A stretch of DNA of 38,319 nt from RUG11894 sp964344335 (GTDB taxonomy: Bacteria > Bacillota > Clostridia > Peptostreptococcales > Anaerovoracaceae). The notes beneath the pieces were generated by a model. That model had not been told where the DNA came from and did not search any database. It worked only from the letters and a program-made list of their open reading frames with translations. The stretch covers positions 1 through 38,319 of the forward strand of contig CAYFMW010000013.1 of the NCBI GenBank assembly GCA_964344335.1, read 5' to 3'. This document shows, piece by piece, positions 1 through 7,885 of the stretch. The translations under genes were made by a program, and so were the position numbers. Within the stretch, counting starts at the first letter, position 1, and the number at the start of each line of letters is the position of its first letter.

Positions 1-771
1 CCGCTCTCAAGTTGAGGAACTATCTTTGATTTGAGAACTTCGTTGCCCTCGGCGTCTCTGGTTTTATATGTGGAGTGCATCGCTATAAAGGATTTTCCTC
101 CGGGGGACATCTGAGCGCCGCGAACCGTCTTCGATTAAATCGGCGATGTACTTGCCTATGGCGGCGTCCACATCGGTATACGATACCGGGTTAACCACCG
201 GTATGGGGCGATCCGATTCGACCAGAGCCGTCACCTCCGAGATATGAATCTGCGTATCCCCGAAAGTCCTGGGGTAGTTGGAGTTTACCTCAAGCAGAAC
301 AACAGCTCCGCGTTTGACCAGATCCATCTCGTACATGCTGCTGATAGAAAGGGACAGGTAACCGTGGTCGTCCATGGGTGCAACCGTAGCGATTACGACG
401 GGGCGGCGATTTTCGTATGCAGCCCTGTCCAGACCCTTGCGCAGAGCGCTCATGGAACTTTGAGGAATGCAGCTGGCCAATTTTTCCTTCTGAGCCCTCC
501 TCAGATTGGCATTGAAAAACCAGCTGTTGTGCCACAAAATCCCTTCCATTTCAGGGTCGTGGAATGCGGGTTGATCCTACAAAGGCAAGCAGGTCTGAAG
601 AATCACATCTTTAACACCGGTGTTCTTCAGGTGCTGTAATTTGGACATGATAGCTATCGGTTCTCCCGCTGCCTGGGCCGAGACGATATAATCTCTGTCC
701 CTTATAAGCTCGAGCAGCTTTTCAGCGGACATCTTTTTCTCTTGGTATTGTTCCTGGAATGTTTTACTCAT
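1..771 (-). pseudogene. Broken acetyl-CoA hydrolase/CoA-transferase family gene (partial at window edge)
   Basis: The intact family moves CoA between acyl-CoA and a carboxylate such as acetate, butyrate or 4-hydroxybutyrate, in fermentation. The start ATG (771-769) has an AGGAG site upstream, and the protein begins MSKTFQEQYQEKKMSAEKLL. The frame reads through LQTCLPL, then meets an in-frame TAG at 577-579, then continues in the same frame with DQPAFHDPEMEGILWHNSWF and the well conserved VVIATVAPMDDHGYLSLS and NYPRTFGDTQIHISEVTALV. After YIADLIEDG (about 105-150) the sequence jumps in another frame to VRGAQMSPGGKSFIAMHSTY, which belongs more than 100 residues later in the family. So there is one nonsense codon and one frame-shifting internal deletion that removes the central segment. 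The 3' end lies outside the window. Family identity is confident; the exact substrate is not. The deletion may be real decay or an assembly fault. Confidence 0.85.
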
Positions 772-910
772 AACTTTTAACTCTCCTATCTGTTGAAGTA
801 TTGTAGTTTTCGATATACCTTGACGGAGGGGCCGATTATACATGGCTGCGCCTTGGGAACATGCATGGAATCGGAGGCTCCGGACAAGCATTCGTCGCTA
901 GGTTTTTTCT

Positions 911-919
911 ATTATAACA
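911..919 (-). promoter_or_regulatory. Extended -10 promoter of the CoA-transferase gene
   Basis: On the minus strand the bases read TGTTATAAT, a perfect extended -10 element (TGnTATAAT). No good -35 is visible at the usual distance. It would start a transcript near 904 with a leader of about 130 bases before the ATG at 771. Confidence 0.45.
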
Positions 920-1054
920 CAAACTGAATGGGTATTCACCACCTTTTCTTTCGCCCTCGATGTAATTTTACATACCCCGCGTTTATGGAAGTTCCCTTCC
1001 GGATAGTGTAAAATTAAATATAGTAAAATTCTGCAGTTTAGAACCGGAGTGTCT

Positions 1055-2191
1055 ATGAGATTTATACATCTTTCTGATTTGCATCTCGGCAAGCGCGTAT
1101 ACGATTTTTCCATGCTCGAGGACCAAAGGTACATACTCGGGCAGATTTTGAGTCATATCGAAGAGTTTGAACCCTCCGCGGTGATTATAGCGGGAGACAT
1201 ATACGATAAGCCCGTGCCCTCCGCACAGGCCCTCGGCATCTTCGACGATTTCCTTGTGGCGCTGGCCGAAAGAGATTTGCAGGTCTTTATAATCGGCGGC
1301 AATCACGACTCTTCCGACAGGCTGTCATTCGGCTCGCGGCTGATGGAATCGAGCGGCGTTCATCTGACGCCCGCCTACGACGGAAGGACGCCGGTCCATG
1401 TTCTTCGGGACGAATACGGACCCGTCAACATCTACATGCTTCCTTTTCTTAAGCCTGCGGAAGCGAGACAATTTTTTCCGGACGAGGAGATAAGCGATTA
1501 CAACGATGCCCTTCGTGTTGCTACACGCGCCATGAAACCGGACGAAAGCGAGCGCAATATCCTCGTGACCCACCAGTTCGTTACCGGGGGGCTCACTTCG
1601 GAATCCGAGGAAATGGCCGTCGGCGGAGCCGATAATGTGGATGCTTCGGTCTTCGATGCCTTCGATTATGTCGCTTTGGGGCACCTTCACAGGCCTCAGC
1701 ATGTGGGGCGAGAGGGCCTGCGCTACTGCGGAAGCCCGCTCAAATATTCGTTCTCCGAGAAGGACCACGAAAAGTCCGTCACCATCGTGGAGATGAGAGA
1801 AAAGGGGGATATGGAGATAATTACGGCCCCGCTGCTTCCCCTGCGCGATATGAGGGAGATAAGGGGCAGCTATCTGGATGTAACTTTTAAAGAAAATTAC
1901 GAAAAAACAGATACGAACGACTTTGTGCGCATAATTCTTACGGACGAGGACGAGGAACCCGATGCGATGCTTAAGCTTCGCATCATATATCCGAACCTGA
2001 TGAGGCTCGACTACGATAACAGCAGGACGAGGGCAATGGGAAGTCCCTTGGAGTTCGAGGCGGAAGAGGGGAAGGATGCCCTGGAGTTGCTCGAAGAGTT
2101 CTTCGAGATTCAGAACGGATTAGAAATGAACGCCGAGCAGCGCGAGTATTCGCGGCGGCTCTTCGAAAAGATTAAGGAGGGCGGCAGATGA
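1055..2191 (+). CDS. sbcD: Exonuclease SbcD (Mre11 family nuclease subunit)
   Basis: SbcD is the nuclease half of the SbcCD complex, which opens DNA hairpins and trims double-strand ends in a metal- and ATP-dependent way. The 378-residue protein opens with MRFIHLSDLHLGK, the first metallophosphoesterase motif (D and H ligands). It is followed by IIAGDIYDKPVP, the GGNHDSSDR signature near residue 95, LVTHQFV and the GHLHRPQ motif near residue 210. All metal-binding motifs are present and the length is normal. I chose the ATG at 1055 because GGAG (1046-1049) sits 5 bases upstream; a GTG at 1049 is the alternative. The stop overlaps the start of sbcC by four bases (ATGA), so the two genes are an operon with coupled translation. 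Confidence 0.96.
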   Translation: MRFIHLSDLHLGKRVYDFSMLEDQRYILGQILSHIEEFEPSAVIIAGDIYDKPVPSAQALGIFDDFLVALAERDLQVFIIGGNHDSSDRLSFGSRLMESSGVHLTPAYDGRTPVHVLRDEYGPVNIYMLPFLKPAEARQFFPDEEISDYNDALRVATRAMKPDESERNILVTHQFVTGGLTSESEEMAVGGADNVDASVFDAFDYVALGHLHRPQHVGREGLRYCGSPLKYSFSEKDHEKSVTIVEMREKGDMEIITAPLLPLRDMREIRGSYLDVTFKENYEKTDTNDFVRIILTDEDEEPDAMLKLRIIYPNLMRLDYDNSRTRAMGSPLEFEAEEGKDALELLEEFFEIQNGLEMNAEQREYSRRLFEKIKEGGR

Positions 2192-4953
2192 GACCTTTGA
2201 GACTTGTGATGAGCGCCTTCGGCCCCTATGCGCAGAGGACGGAAGTCGATTTCAGCAAATTCGGAAAGACCGGAATTTACCTTATAGCCGGCGATACCGG
2301 CGCCGGAAAGACCACCATCTTCGATGCGATATGCTACGCCCTATACGGCGAGCCCAGCGGAAGCAGCAGGCAGGCGAATATGCTCCGATCCTCATTTGCC
2401 TCGGCGGATATGCTCACGGAGGTGGAGCTGGATTTCGAATATCGGGCGGAGGTCTATAGAATCAAGCGCAGGCCCCAGCAGGAGAGGCTTAAGAAGAGAG
2501 GGACAGGCACTATCGTCGATTCGCCCGAGGCCGAGATGAAGTTCCCGGACGGGAGGCTCATAACGAGGTACGGGGATGTGAGCGCCGCAGTCGAGGAATT
2601 ACTAGGCATGAACCACGACCAGTTCAGGCAGATAGCGATGATCGCCCAGGGCGACTTTATGAAGTTGCTGCTCGCGAGCACGGCGGAGCGCATAGAGATA
2701 TTCCGCAGAATCTTCAGGACCGGTATATACAGGGATTTTCAGGAGGCGGTAAAAGATGAGCTTTCCGGCCTGGGAAGCGAGAGGCGGGAAGCATATGCAG
2801 CTCTAAAGAGTTGGTTTTCGGGGATATCATCCGATGGAAGAGCTGATTTGACAGCTGAGGCCGAAGCCGCCTCCGAAGGGAAGATGCCTTCGGGAGAAGT
2901 TCTGGATCTTTTGAACAAATTTATAGAAGATGGGAAGAAAGAGCAGGAAGCCGGAGAGGATAAGCTCGCCGGGACGGACGAAGAGATAGGCAAGCTGCAA
3001 GTAGAGTATGACAAGGCGTACGATAGACGAAAGCATAAGGAGGATTTTGACAAGTTTTCCGCTGAGCTTGAGGCTGCGCAGAAGGATGGGGAGGCGCTCA
3101 AAGAAAAAGCCGACGAGCTCGATGGGCGTTCGGAATATGCAGAGAAGCTGAAAACGAAGGCGGGAAAGATAGAGGCGCAGTATTCGTCATACGAAGAGCT
3201 GGATAAATTGACCGCCAGGATTTCCGAAGAGGGAATTAAGATTGAGGCGACGAAATCCAAGTTGGAAGGGGAGAGAGAGAATCTTGCGGAGCTCAAGAAG
3301 GAGCTCGAAACCTTAAAGGAGGAGCGCAAGGGCTCGCAAGGAGCGGAGGCCGAGAGGGGAAGAATCGAAGCCGAGGGGCTAAAGCTCGCAGAGAGGAAGA
3401 AGTCTTTGGAGACTCTGCTCGAAGACTTCGATGCGATAAAAAATCTACAGGGCAAACGAGATGAGGCGATAGAGGCTTATGAGGAAGCGGAGGAGTCTGC
3501 GAAGAAGCTCGTAAGAGCTGCTGAGGATTCCCGGGCGGCCTTCAACAGGGAACAGGCGGGCATTATGGCCTCGCAGCTTCAGGATGGCGAGCCATGCCCT
3601 GTCTGCGGCTCTAAGGAGCATCCGCAAAAGGCCGCGCTCTCGGAGCATGCTCCGAGCCAGACCGATGTGGAGATGGCCGAGTCGCGGGCCGAAAAGGGAA
3701 GGAAGGCCGCGTCGGAAAAGTCGATCGCATGTGCGGGGCTGCGAGCGCAGGTCGAGAGCGCCTTAAATTCCGCGCTGCGAAGAAGCGAGGAGCTGATGGG
3801 GATTTCCGAGGAGGAGCAGGCGCAGGAAAGAGCGAAGGAAATAATCGCGGTGATAGGAGAGAAGCTTTCCGCCCTCAGAGAAGAGCTGATAACGGCGCGA
3901 AAAAATATAGAGAGAAACGCAGAGCTCGATATTTTTATTCCGAAGCTGGAGGAAGAGTCGGAAAAAATCTCCGAATTCGTAGAAGATTTAGCGGGAGAAC
4001 TCAAGGCTCATCAGGCGACGCTTAATAGTCTGGAGGAGAGCAAGACCGGAGTTTCAAAAAATTTGAGCTTTGAAACCAAGTCTTTGGCGGAGGCGGAGGT
4101 CCGCAGGCTTAAAGAAGAAGCGGAGGAGATATTGCGTGCGGCCAAGGAAGCCGGGCTGGCGCTCGGCGAGGCCGAGAAGCGGATATCCGCGCTCGAGGCG
4201 AAAAAGGAACAGATGGAGAAACTGCTCGAAGAGGCCCCCGATAGAGACGAGGACGCTTTAAAAGAGAGATTGGACGCTCTAAAAGAGCAGCGCGAGGTCG
4301 AAAGGCGCAAGTTGACGGAGACTGCCTCCATGCTCAGCGCCGACAGGAAGACGCGCGAAAATATCGAAAGAGTCTCAGGGGAGCTTAGCGAACTCGATCG
4401 TAAGTATTCATGGATGGCGACGCTATCCGCGACTGTTAACGGGACGCTTTCCGGCAAGGAAAAGGTGATGCTCGAGACATACATTCAAACCAGCTTCTTC
4501 GACAGAATAATAAGGCGGGCGAATGTCCATTTCTTCAGGATGTCTTCGGGGAAGTTCGAGTTTGTGAGGAGGGCTCAAGCGGCGAATTTGCAAGCTCAGA
4601 GCGGCCTTGAACTCGATATTGTGGACCACGCGGGCGGCGGCACGCGCAGCGTGAGGACGCTTTCGGGAGGAGAGTCCTTCGAGGCCTCTCTTTCGCTTGC
4701 TCTGGGGCTCTCCGAGGAGATACAGGCTTCGAGCGGGGGAATCAAGCTCGACAGCATGTTCGTCGATGAGGGTTTCGGCACCCTGAGCGAGGATGCCCTT
4801 GCAAGTGCGATGCGGACTCTTGTGAATCTTGCGAGCGGGGACAGGCTGGTTGGAATAATATCCCATGTCGGAGAGATACGCAGGGCAATAGACAGGCAGA
4901 TAATAGTCGAAAAGGGCAGGGACGGCTCAAGTAGGCTTCGCATAGAATTGTAG
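2188..4953 (+). CDS. sbcC: Exonuclease SbcC (Rad50-like ATPase)
   Basis: SbcC is the SMC-like ATPase of the SbcCD nuclease. In 921 residues it shows the Walker A motif GDTGAGKTTIFDAI near residue 36 and a Q-loop region RQIAMIAQGDF near 150. Two long Glu/Lys/Ala-rich coiled coils flank a zinc hook GEPCPVCGSKEHP near residue 470. The ABC signature LSGGESFEASLSLALG lies near 825 and Walker B with D-loop, DSMFVDEGFGTLSEDAL, near 858. The protein is complete, and the charged coiled coils produce many spurious open frames on both strands. It overlaps sbcD by four bases and ends just before a hairpin and the folT promoter. Confidence 0.97.
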   Translation: MRPLRLVMSAFGPYAQRTEVDFSKFGKTGIYLIAGDTGAGKTTIFDAICYALYGEPSGSSRQANMLRSSFASADMLTEVELDFEYRAEVYRIKRRPQQERLKKRGTGTIVDSPEAEMKFPDGRLITRYGDVSAAVEELLGMNHDQFRQIAMIAQGDFMKLLLASTAERIEIFRRIFRTGIYRDFQEAVKDELSGLGSERREAYAALKSWFSGISSDGRADLTAEAEAASEGKMPSGEVLDLLNKFIEDGKKEQEAGEDKLAGTDEEIGKLQVEYDKAYDRRKHKEDFDKFSAELEAAQKDGEALKEKADELDGRSEYAEKLKTKAGKIEAQYSSYEELDKLTARISEEGIKIEATKSKLEGERENLAELKKELETLKEERKGSQGAEAERGRIEAEGLKLAERKKSLETLLEDFDAIKNLQGKRDEAIEAYEEAEESAKKLVRAAEDSRAAFNREQAGIMASQLQDGEPCPVCGSKEHPQKAALSEHAPSQTDVEMAESRAEKGRKAASEKSIACAGLRAQVESALNSALRRSEELMGISEEEQAQERAKEIIAVIGEKLSALREELITARKNIERNAELDIFIPKLEEESEKISEFVEDLAGELKAHQATLNSLEESKTGVSKNLSFETKSLAEAEVRRLKEEAEEILRAAKEAGLALGEAEKRISALEAKKEQMEKLLEEAPDRDEDALKERLDALKEQREVERRKLTETASMLSADRKTRENIERVSGELSELDRKYSWMATLSATVNGTLSGKEKVMLETYIQTSFFDRIIRRANVHFFRMSSGKFEFVRRAQAANLQAQSGLELDIVDHAGGGTRSVRTLSGGESFEASLSLALGLSEEIQASSGGIKLDSMFVDEGFGTLSEDALASAMRTLVNLASGDRLVGIISHVGEIRRAIDRQIIVEKGRDGSSRLRIEL

Positions 4954-4956
4954 GGA

Positions 4957-4997
4957 GCTTTGGGCGGCTTCATTCGGGCAAGGCTTGCCAAAGCCGC
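4957..4997 (+). terminator. Hairpin region after sbcC
   Basis: Two alternative stems can form: GCTTTGG (4957-4963) with CCAAAGC (4988-4994), or GCGGCTT (4964-4970) with AAGCCGC (4991-4997) enclosing GGCAAG/CTTGCC. No T-run follows, so this is a weak or regulatory terminator at best. It overlaps the -35 box of the folT promoter. Confidence 0.35.
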
Positions 4998-5013
4998 GGC
5001 TGTAGTTTAATAT
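4985..5013 (+). promoter_or_regulatory. Promoter of the riboswitch-folT unit
   Basis: TTGCCA (4985-4990), a 17-base spacer and TAATAT (5008-5013) form a good vegetative promoter. Transcription would begin near 5020, just ahead of the riboswitch aptamer at 5032. Confidence 0.6.
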
Positions 5014-5031
5014 AAGGGCAAGAAAATAATT

Positions 5032-5160
5032 CGGTTAGAGTAGGGTCAGCGCGTAAAGTGCTCCGGGATGGGATGTAGCTCGGAGACGAAGGGTTTCCCG
5101 CGATGCTGCCCCGCGTCCGCTGGCCGGAGGAGAAGACTCCTTTCCGGCAGGCAAAAGGAG
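5032..5160 (+). promoter_or_regulatory. Tetrahydrofolate (THF) riboswitch with ribosome-site sequestering switch
   Basis: The aptamer (5032-5126) carries the conserved blocks of the THF class: AGTAG, GCG-TAAAGTG, GGGATGTA and ACGAAGGG, closing with GTCCGC. P1 pairs CGGTTAG (5032-5038) with CTGGCCG (5120-5126). P2 pairs GGG/CAGC (5043-5050) with GCTG/CCC (5105-5112), and P3 pairs CTCCG (5061-5065) with CGGAG (5081-5085). The expression platform is legible. CTCCTTT (5137-5143) can pair with the ribosome site AAAGGAG (5154-5160), or its CTCC can pair with GGAG (5129-5132) in a hairpin that also uses CCGG/CCGG (5124-5127, 5144-5147). That hairpin competes with the 3' side of P1. Ligand-bound P1 should therefore free CTCCTTT to mask the ribosome site, giving OFF control of folT. 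The class is known; the platform is my reading. Confidence 0.9.
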
Positions 5161-5169
5161 TTTTTGATT

Positions 5170-5682
5170 ATGAAGACAAAAAACATCGCTGCGAATGCCA
5201 TGCTCGCGGCCATGTGCGCGGTGCTCGGCTATATTGCCGTCGAGACGAACGAGTTTAAGATTACCTTCGAGACCTTTCCTATTTACATGGCGGCTCTGCT
5301 CTTCGGTCCTGCGGATGCCGTAGCGGTAGGCCTTGTGGGGACCTTCATCTACCAGCTCTTGAAGTACGGAATTTCGGCGACCACCCTGCTGTGGATGCTT
5401 CCTTACGCTGTCTGCGCATTGATTGCGGGAACCTTTGCCAAGAAATACGAATTCAATCTCTCCGCAAAGCAAATTATGGCGCTTACAGTTCTCTGCGAGC
5501 TGACAATTACGCTCCTGAACACGGGAGTGATATACATCGACAGCAACATCTACGGTTATTATACGCCGGCGCTGATATTGGGTTCTCTGGCCTTGCGCCT
5601 TGCAATCTGCATAGCAAAGGGCATCGCCTTCGGCGCCGTTCTGCCCAAACTGCTGACTATTCTGCGAAAGAGGCAAATGTAG
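5170..5682 (+). CDS. folT: ECF transporter S component, folate type (FolT)
   Basis: This 170-residue membrane protein is the substrate-binding subunit of an energy-coupling-factor vitamin importer. It has about five to six hydrophobic segments, starting ANAMLAAMCAVLGYIAV, then FPIYMAALLFGPADAVAVGLVGTF (the typical PxxLxxxLFGP...G layout) and LRLAICIAKGIAFGAVL near the C terminus. This small hydrophobic fold alone does not reveal the vitamin, but the THF riboswitch directly upstream points strongly to folate. The ATG at 5170 follows AAAAGGAG at 5153-5160. The ECF ATPases and T component are not in the window, as expected for a group II system in which they are shared. Confidence 0.9.
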   Translation: MKTKNIAANAMLAAMCAVLGYIAVETNEFKITFETFPIYMAALLFGPADAVAVGLVGTFIYQLLKYGISATTLLWMLPYAVCALIAGTFAKKYEFNLSAKQIMALTVLCELTITLLNTGVIYIDSNIYGYYTPALILGSLALRLAICIAKGIAFGAVLPKLLTILRKRQM

Positions 5683-5887
5683 CATCCGAGCGCATTCAGC
5701 TCTTCGCGACACTCATAGGCAAACTCGATTTTAGTTCCCGGCATAGCTGCAGGGTTCTAATTCAAAATACTCGCAAAACGAATAATATCAAATGTTTGTA
5801 AATTTACGGGTGAACTTATTTGCCCCCTTCGCAATGCTAAGATAAAATGGAAAAGATTTATTATTTTGGGAGGACGAAGGGAGGAAT

Positions 5888-6688
5888 ATGGCGAACTTAA
5901 CATTTGAAGAGACATTCGAAAAGCTTTTGGCTGATAAGAAGTACTCCACAATAAAAGATGTGCTCACCACAATGAATCCCTCTGACATAGCCGCAAATGT
6001 CGTCAAGCGAATTTTAGCCCAGGCCGATCCTCAGATGAGGAAGGAGATAAACGAAATTCTCCGCTATCCCGAGTATTCGGCGGACTCAATAATGACGACC
6101 GAATATGTTAACCTCCGCCCGTCAATGACATGCGGGGAGGCTATTACTCATATACGCAGGACCGGAGTGGATAAGGAGACCATCTATACCTGCTATGTAA
6201 CCAAGGAGAGAAAGCTCCTCGGAACGGTAACGGTCAGGGAGCTGCTCACATCGCCCTGCCGGTAGTGGACAGCGAGATGCGCATGGTCGGCATTGTAACC
6301 TTCGACGACGCGATGGATGTAATCGAAGAGGAGACGACGGAGGACATCGAGATAATGGCCGGTATGGTGCCCAGCGAGAAGCCCTACCTGCGTTCATCCC
6401 CATGCTTATGGGTACGGGAGGAAACTCCGGCGCACAGGCTTCGGTTACGGTAATTCGCGCCCTTTCTCTGGACGAGATAGAACTGAAGGATCTACCGTCG
6501 CCCTGACCGTCTGCGTGACTATGGCTTTCACGGTGCTGGTAGCAAAGGTAATAGGATGCATACTACCGCTCGTGGCGAAGAAACTGGGATTCGATCCCGC
6601 GGTGATGGCCAGTCCTTTCATAACAACCATTGTAGATGCGCTGTCGCTGCTGATTTATTTTTTGATAGCCGACATTACATTAATATAA
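5888..6688 (+). pseudogene. mgtE: Magnesium transporter MgtE, broken by four internal deletions
   Basis: The pieces follow the order of a full MgtE, a Mg2+ channel with an N domain, CBS pair and five membrane helices, but they lie in shifting frames. Piece 1 starts MANLTFEETFEKLLADK and jumps from MNPSDIA straight to ANVVKRILAQADP (near 5990), losing part of the N domain. It runs to GTVTVRELLTS (near 6250). Piece 2 begins ALPVVDSEMRMVGIVTFDDA in frame +1 and ends MVPSEKPYL (near 6388), so one CBS stretch is missing. Piece 3, FIPMLMGTGGNSGAQASVTV, lacks the first membrane helix before it. Piece 4, VALTVCVTMAFTVLVAKVIG to the stop at 6688, lacks the helix in between. About 265 of roughly 450 residues remain. 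A complete divergent MgtE lies at 35922-37247. The start has a strong GGGAGG site, so loss looks recent or artefactual. Confidence 0.88.
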
Positions 6689-6689
6689 A
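6662..6689 (+). promoter_or_regulatory. Possible gapA promoter
   Basis: TTGATA (6662-6667), a 16-base spacer and TATAAA (6684-6689) lie at the end of the broken mgtE frame, about 60 bases before gapA. This is a plausible vegetative promoter. Confidence 0.4.
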
Positions 6690-6710
6690 AACATACATCA
6701 GATGAGATGT

Positions 6711-6734
6711 TCCGCGCGGATTTCCGGCCGCGGA
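6711..6734 (+). promoter_or_regulatory. GC-rich hairpin just before the gapA ribosome site
   Basis: TCCGCG (6711-6716) pairs with CGCGGA (6729-6734), and CGGA (6717-6720) pairs inside with TCCG (6723-6726). The stem ends three bases before the AGGGAGG ribosome site. No T-run follows, so it is not a terminator. It could stabilise the gapA mRNA 5' end or tune translation. Confidence 0.4.
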
Positions 6735-6749
6735 GCAAGGGAGGTATTC

Positions 6750-7775
6750 ATGCTCAGAATTGCAATCAACGGCTTCGGCCGCATAGGAAGGCTCGCCTTC
6801 CGTAAAATTTTCAATGATCCGCGCTTTGAGGTCGTGGCCATAAACGATCTCACAAATCCGCAGATGCTGGCCTATCTGCTGAAGTACGATTCGGTTCAGA
6901 AGGCCTATTATGGTCACGAAATATCCTCAAGCGAGGATTCTATCAGCGTCGACGGAGTTAAGATTCCGGTTTTTGCAGAACCCGATGCGAAGCTTCTGCC
7001 CTGGAAGAATATCGGGGTTGATATCGTTCTTGAGTGCACCGGTTTTTATGCTTCCAAGGAAAAATCGATGGCTCACATAGAGGCGGGAGCCGCAAGAGTT
7101 CTGATATCCGCGCCCGCAGGAGATAATCTGCCTACAATAGTCTACGGAACGAATCACGAGACCTTAAAAGCATCCGACCTTATAGTTTCGGGGGCTTCCT
7201 GCACAACCAACTGTCTGGCGCCGATGGCGAAAGCCCTCAATGAGTACAGGGAGCTTCGCACGGGCTTTATGACGACCATACATGCCTACACGGGCGACCA
7301 GATGCTGCTGGACGGGCCGCACAGGAAGGGTGATTTCCGCAGAGCCCGGGCCGGCGCCATGAACATCGTGCCGGCAAGTACGGGAGCCGCCAAGGCGATA
7401 GGCTTGGTCATTCCGGAGCTGGACGGGAAGCTGATAGGGTCGGCTCAGAGAGTTCCGGTAGCCACAGGTTCGGTTACTATACTGGATGCTACTTTAAAGG
7501 ATACGACGGATACTGTCAGCGTCGAGGGGATAAATGCCAAGATGAAGGAGGTCGCAGACGAGAGCTTCGGCTACACCGAGGAATTGATAGTCTCATCGGA
7601 TATAATAGGAAGTTCCTACGGCTCCCTCTTCGACGCGACCCAAACTTTGGCCCAGCGCTGCGGTACCCATATATACGAGGTGCGGGTTGTAGCCTGGTAC
7701 GACAACGAGATGGGCTACACCCATCAGCTGCTTCGCACGATGGCCCTGATGGGAAGGCTTATGGGAAAGATTTGA
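6750..7775 (+). CDS. gapA: Glyceraldehyde-3-phosphate dehydrogenase, type I
   Basis: GapA catalyses the phosphorylating NAD-dependent oxidation of glyceraldehyde-3-phosphate in glycolysis. The 341-residue protein starts MLRIAINGFGRIGRLAFRKI, the Rossmann GxGxxG loop. NDL at positions 32-34 fits NAD preference. The active-site signature ASCTTNCLAP lies near residue 150 with the catalytic Cys, followed by MTTIHAYTGDQMLLDGPH with the base His. The C-terminal WYDNEMGYTHQLLRT is present. I chose the ATG at 6750 because GGGAGG lies directly upstream; an in-frame ATG at 6702 would add residues that do not match the family. A strong terminator follows at 7837. No other glycolytic gene shares its transcript. 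Confidence 0.97.
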   Translation: MLRIAINGFGRIGRLAFRKIFNDPRFEVVAINDLTNPQMLAYLLKYDSVQKAYYGHEISSSEDSISVDGVKIPVFAEPDAKLLPWKNIGVDIVLECTGFYASKEKSMAHIEAGAARVLISAPAGDNLPTIVYGTNHETLKASDLIVSGASCTTNCLAPMAKALNEYRELRTGFMTTIHAYTGDQMLLDGPHRKGDFRRARAGAMNIVPASTGAAKAIGLVIPELDGKLIGSAQRVPVATGSVTILDATLKDTTDTVSVEGINAKMKEVADESFGYTEELIVSSDIIGSSYGSLFDATQTLAQRCGTHIYEVRVVAWYDNEMGYTHQLLRTMALMGRLMGKI

Positions 7776-7836
7776 TCTTCCGGTAGAACGGAGCTGCAAT
7801 TTTGCTTTCTAAGTCAGTTCATAGATGAAGAATAAA

Positions 7837-7873
7837 ACACCCGCAGGGTTTTTCTGCGGGTGTCGTTTTTTTC
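7837..7873. terminator. Bidirectional rho-independent terminator between gapA and fba
   Basis: ACACCCGCAG (7837-7846) pairs perfectly with CTGCGGGTGT (7854-7863) around the loop GGTTTTT. A T-run follows on the plus strand and an A-run (AATAAAA) precedes it, so the hairpin can end both gapA and the convergent fba transcript. Confidence 0.93.
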
Positions 7874-7885
7874 TTTTTATTAAGT

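Noticed and set aside
577..579. TAG as pyrrolysine or recoded sense codon
   Set aside because: Other genes in the window end in TAG, and the same gene carries a frame-shifting deletion, so a nonsense mutation is simpler.
5035..5712. Open frame of 225 codons antisense to folT and the riboswitch
   Set aside because: It covers a structured RNA and a conserved membrane protein on the other strand and shows no domain.
5559..5744. Short minus-strand frame starting MPGTKIEFAYECREELNALG after folT
   Set aside because: The first 20 residues look protein-like, but no ribosome site, family or conserved continuation is visible. The region 5683-5887 is otherwise an ordinary spacer.
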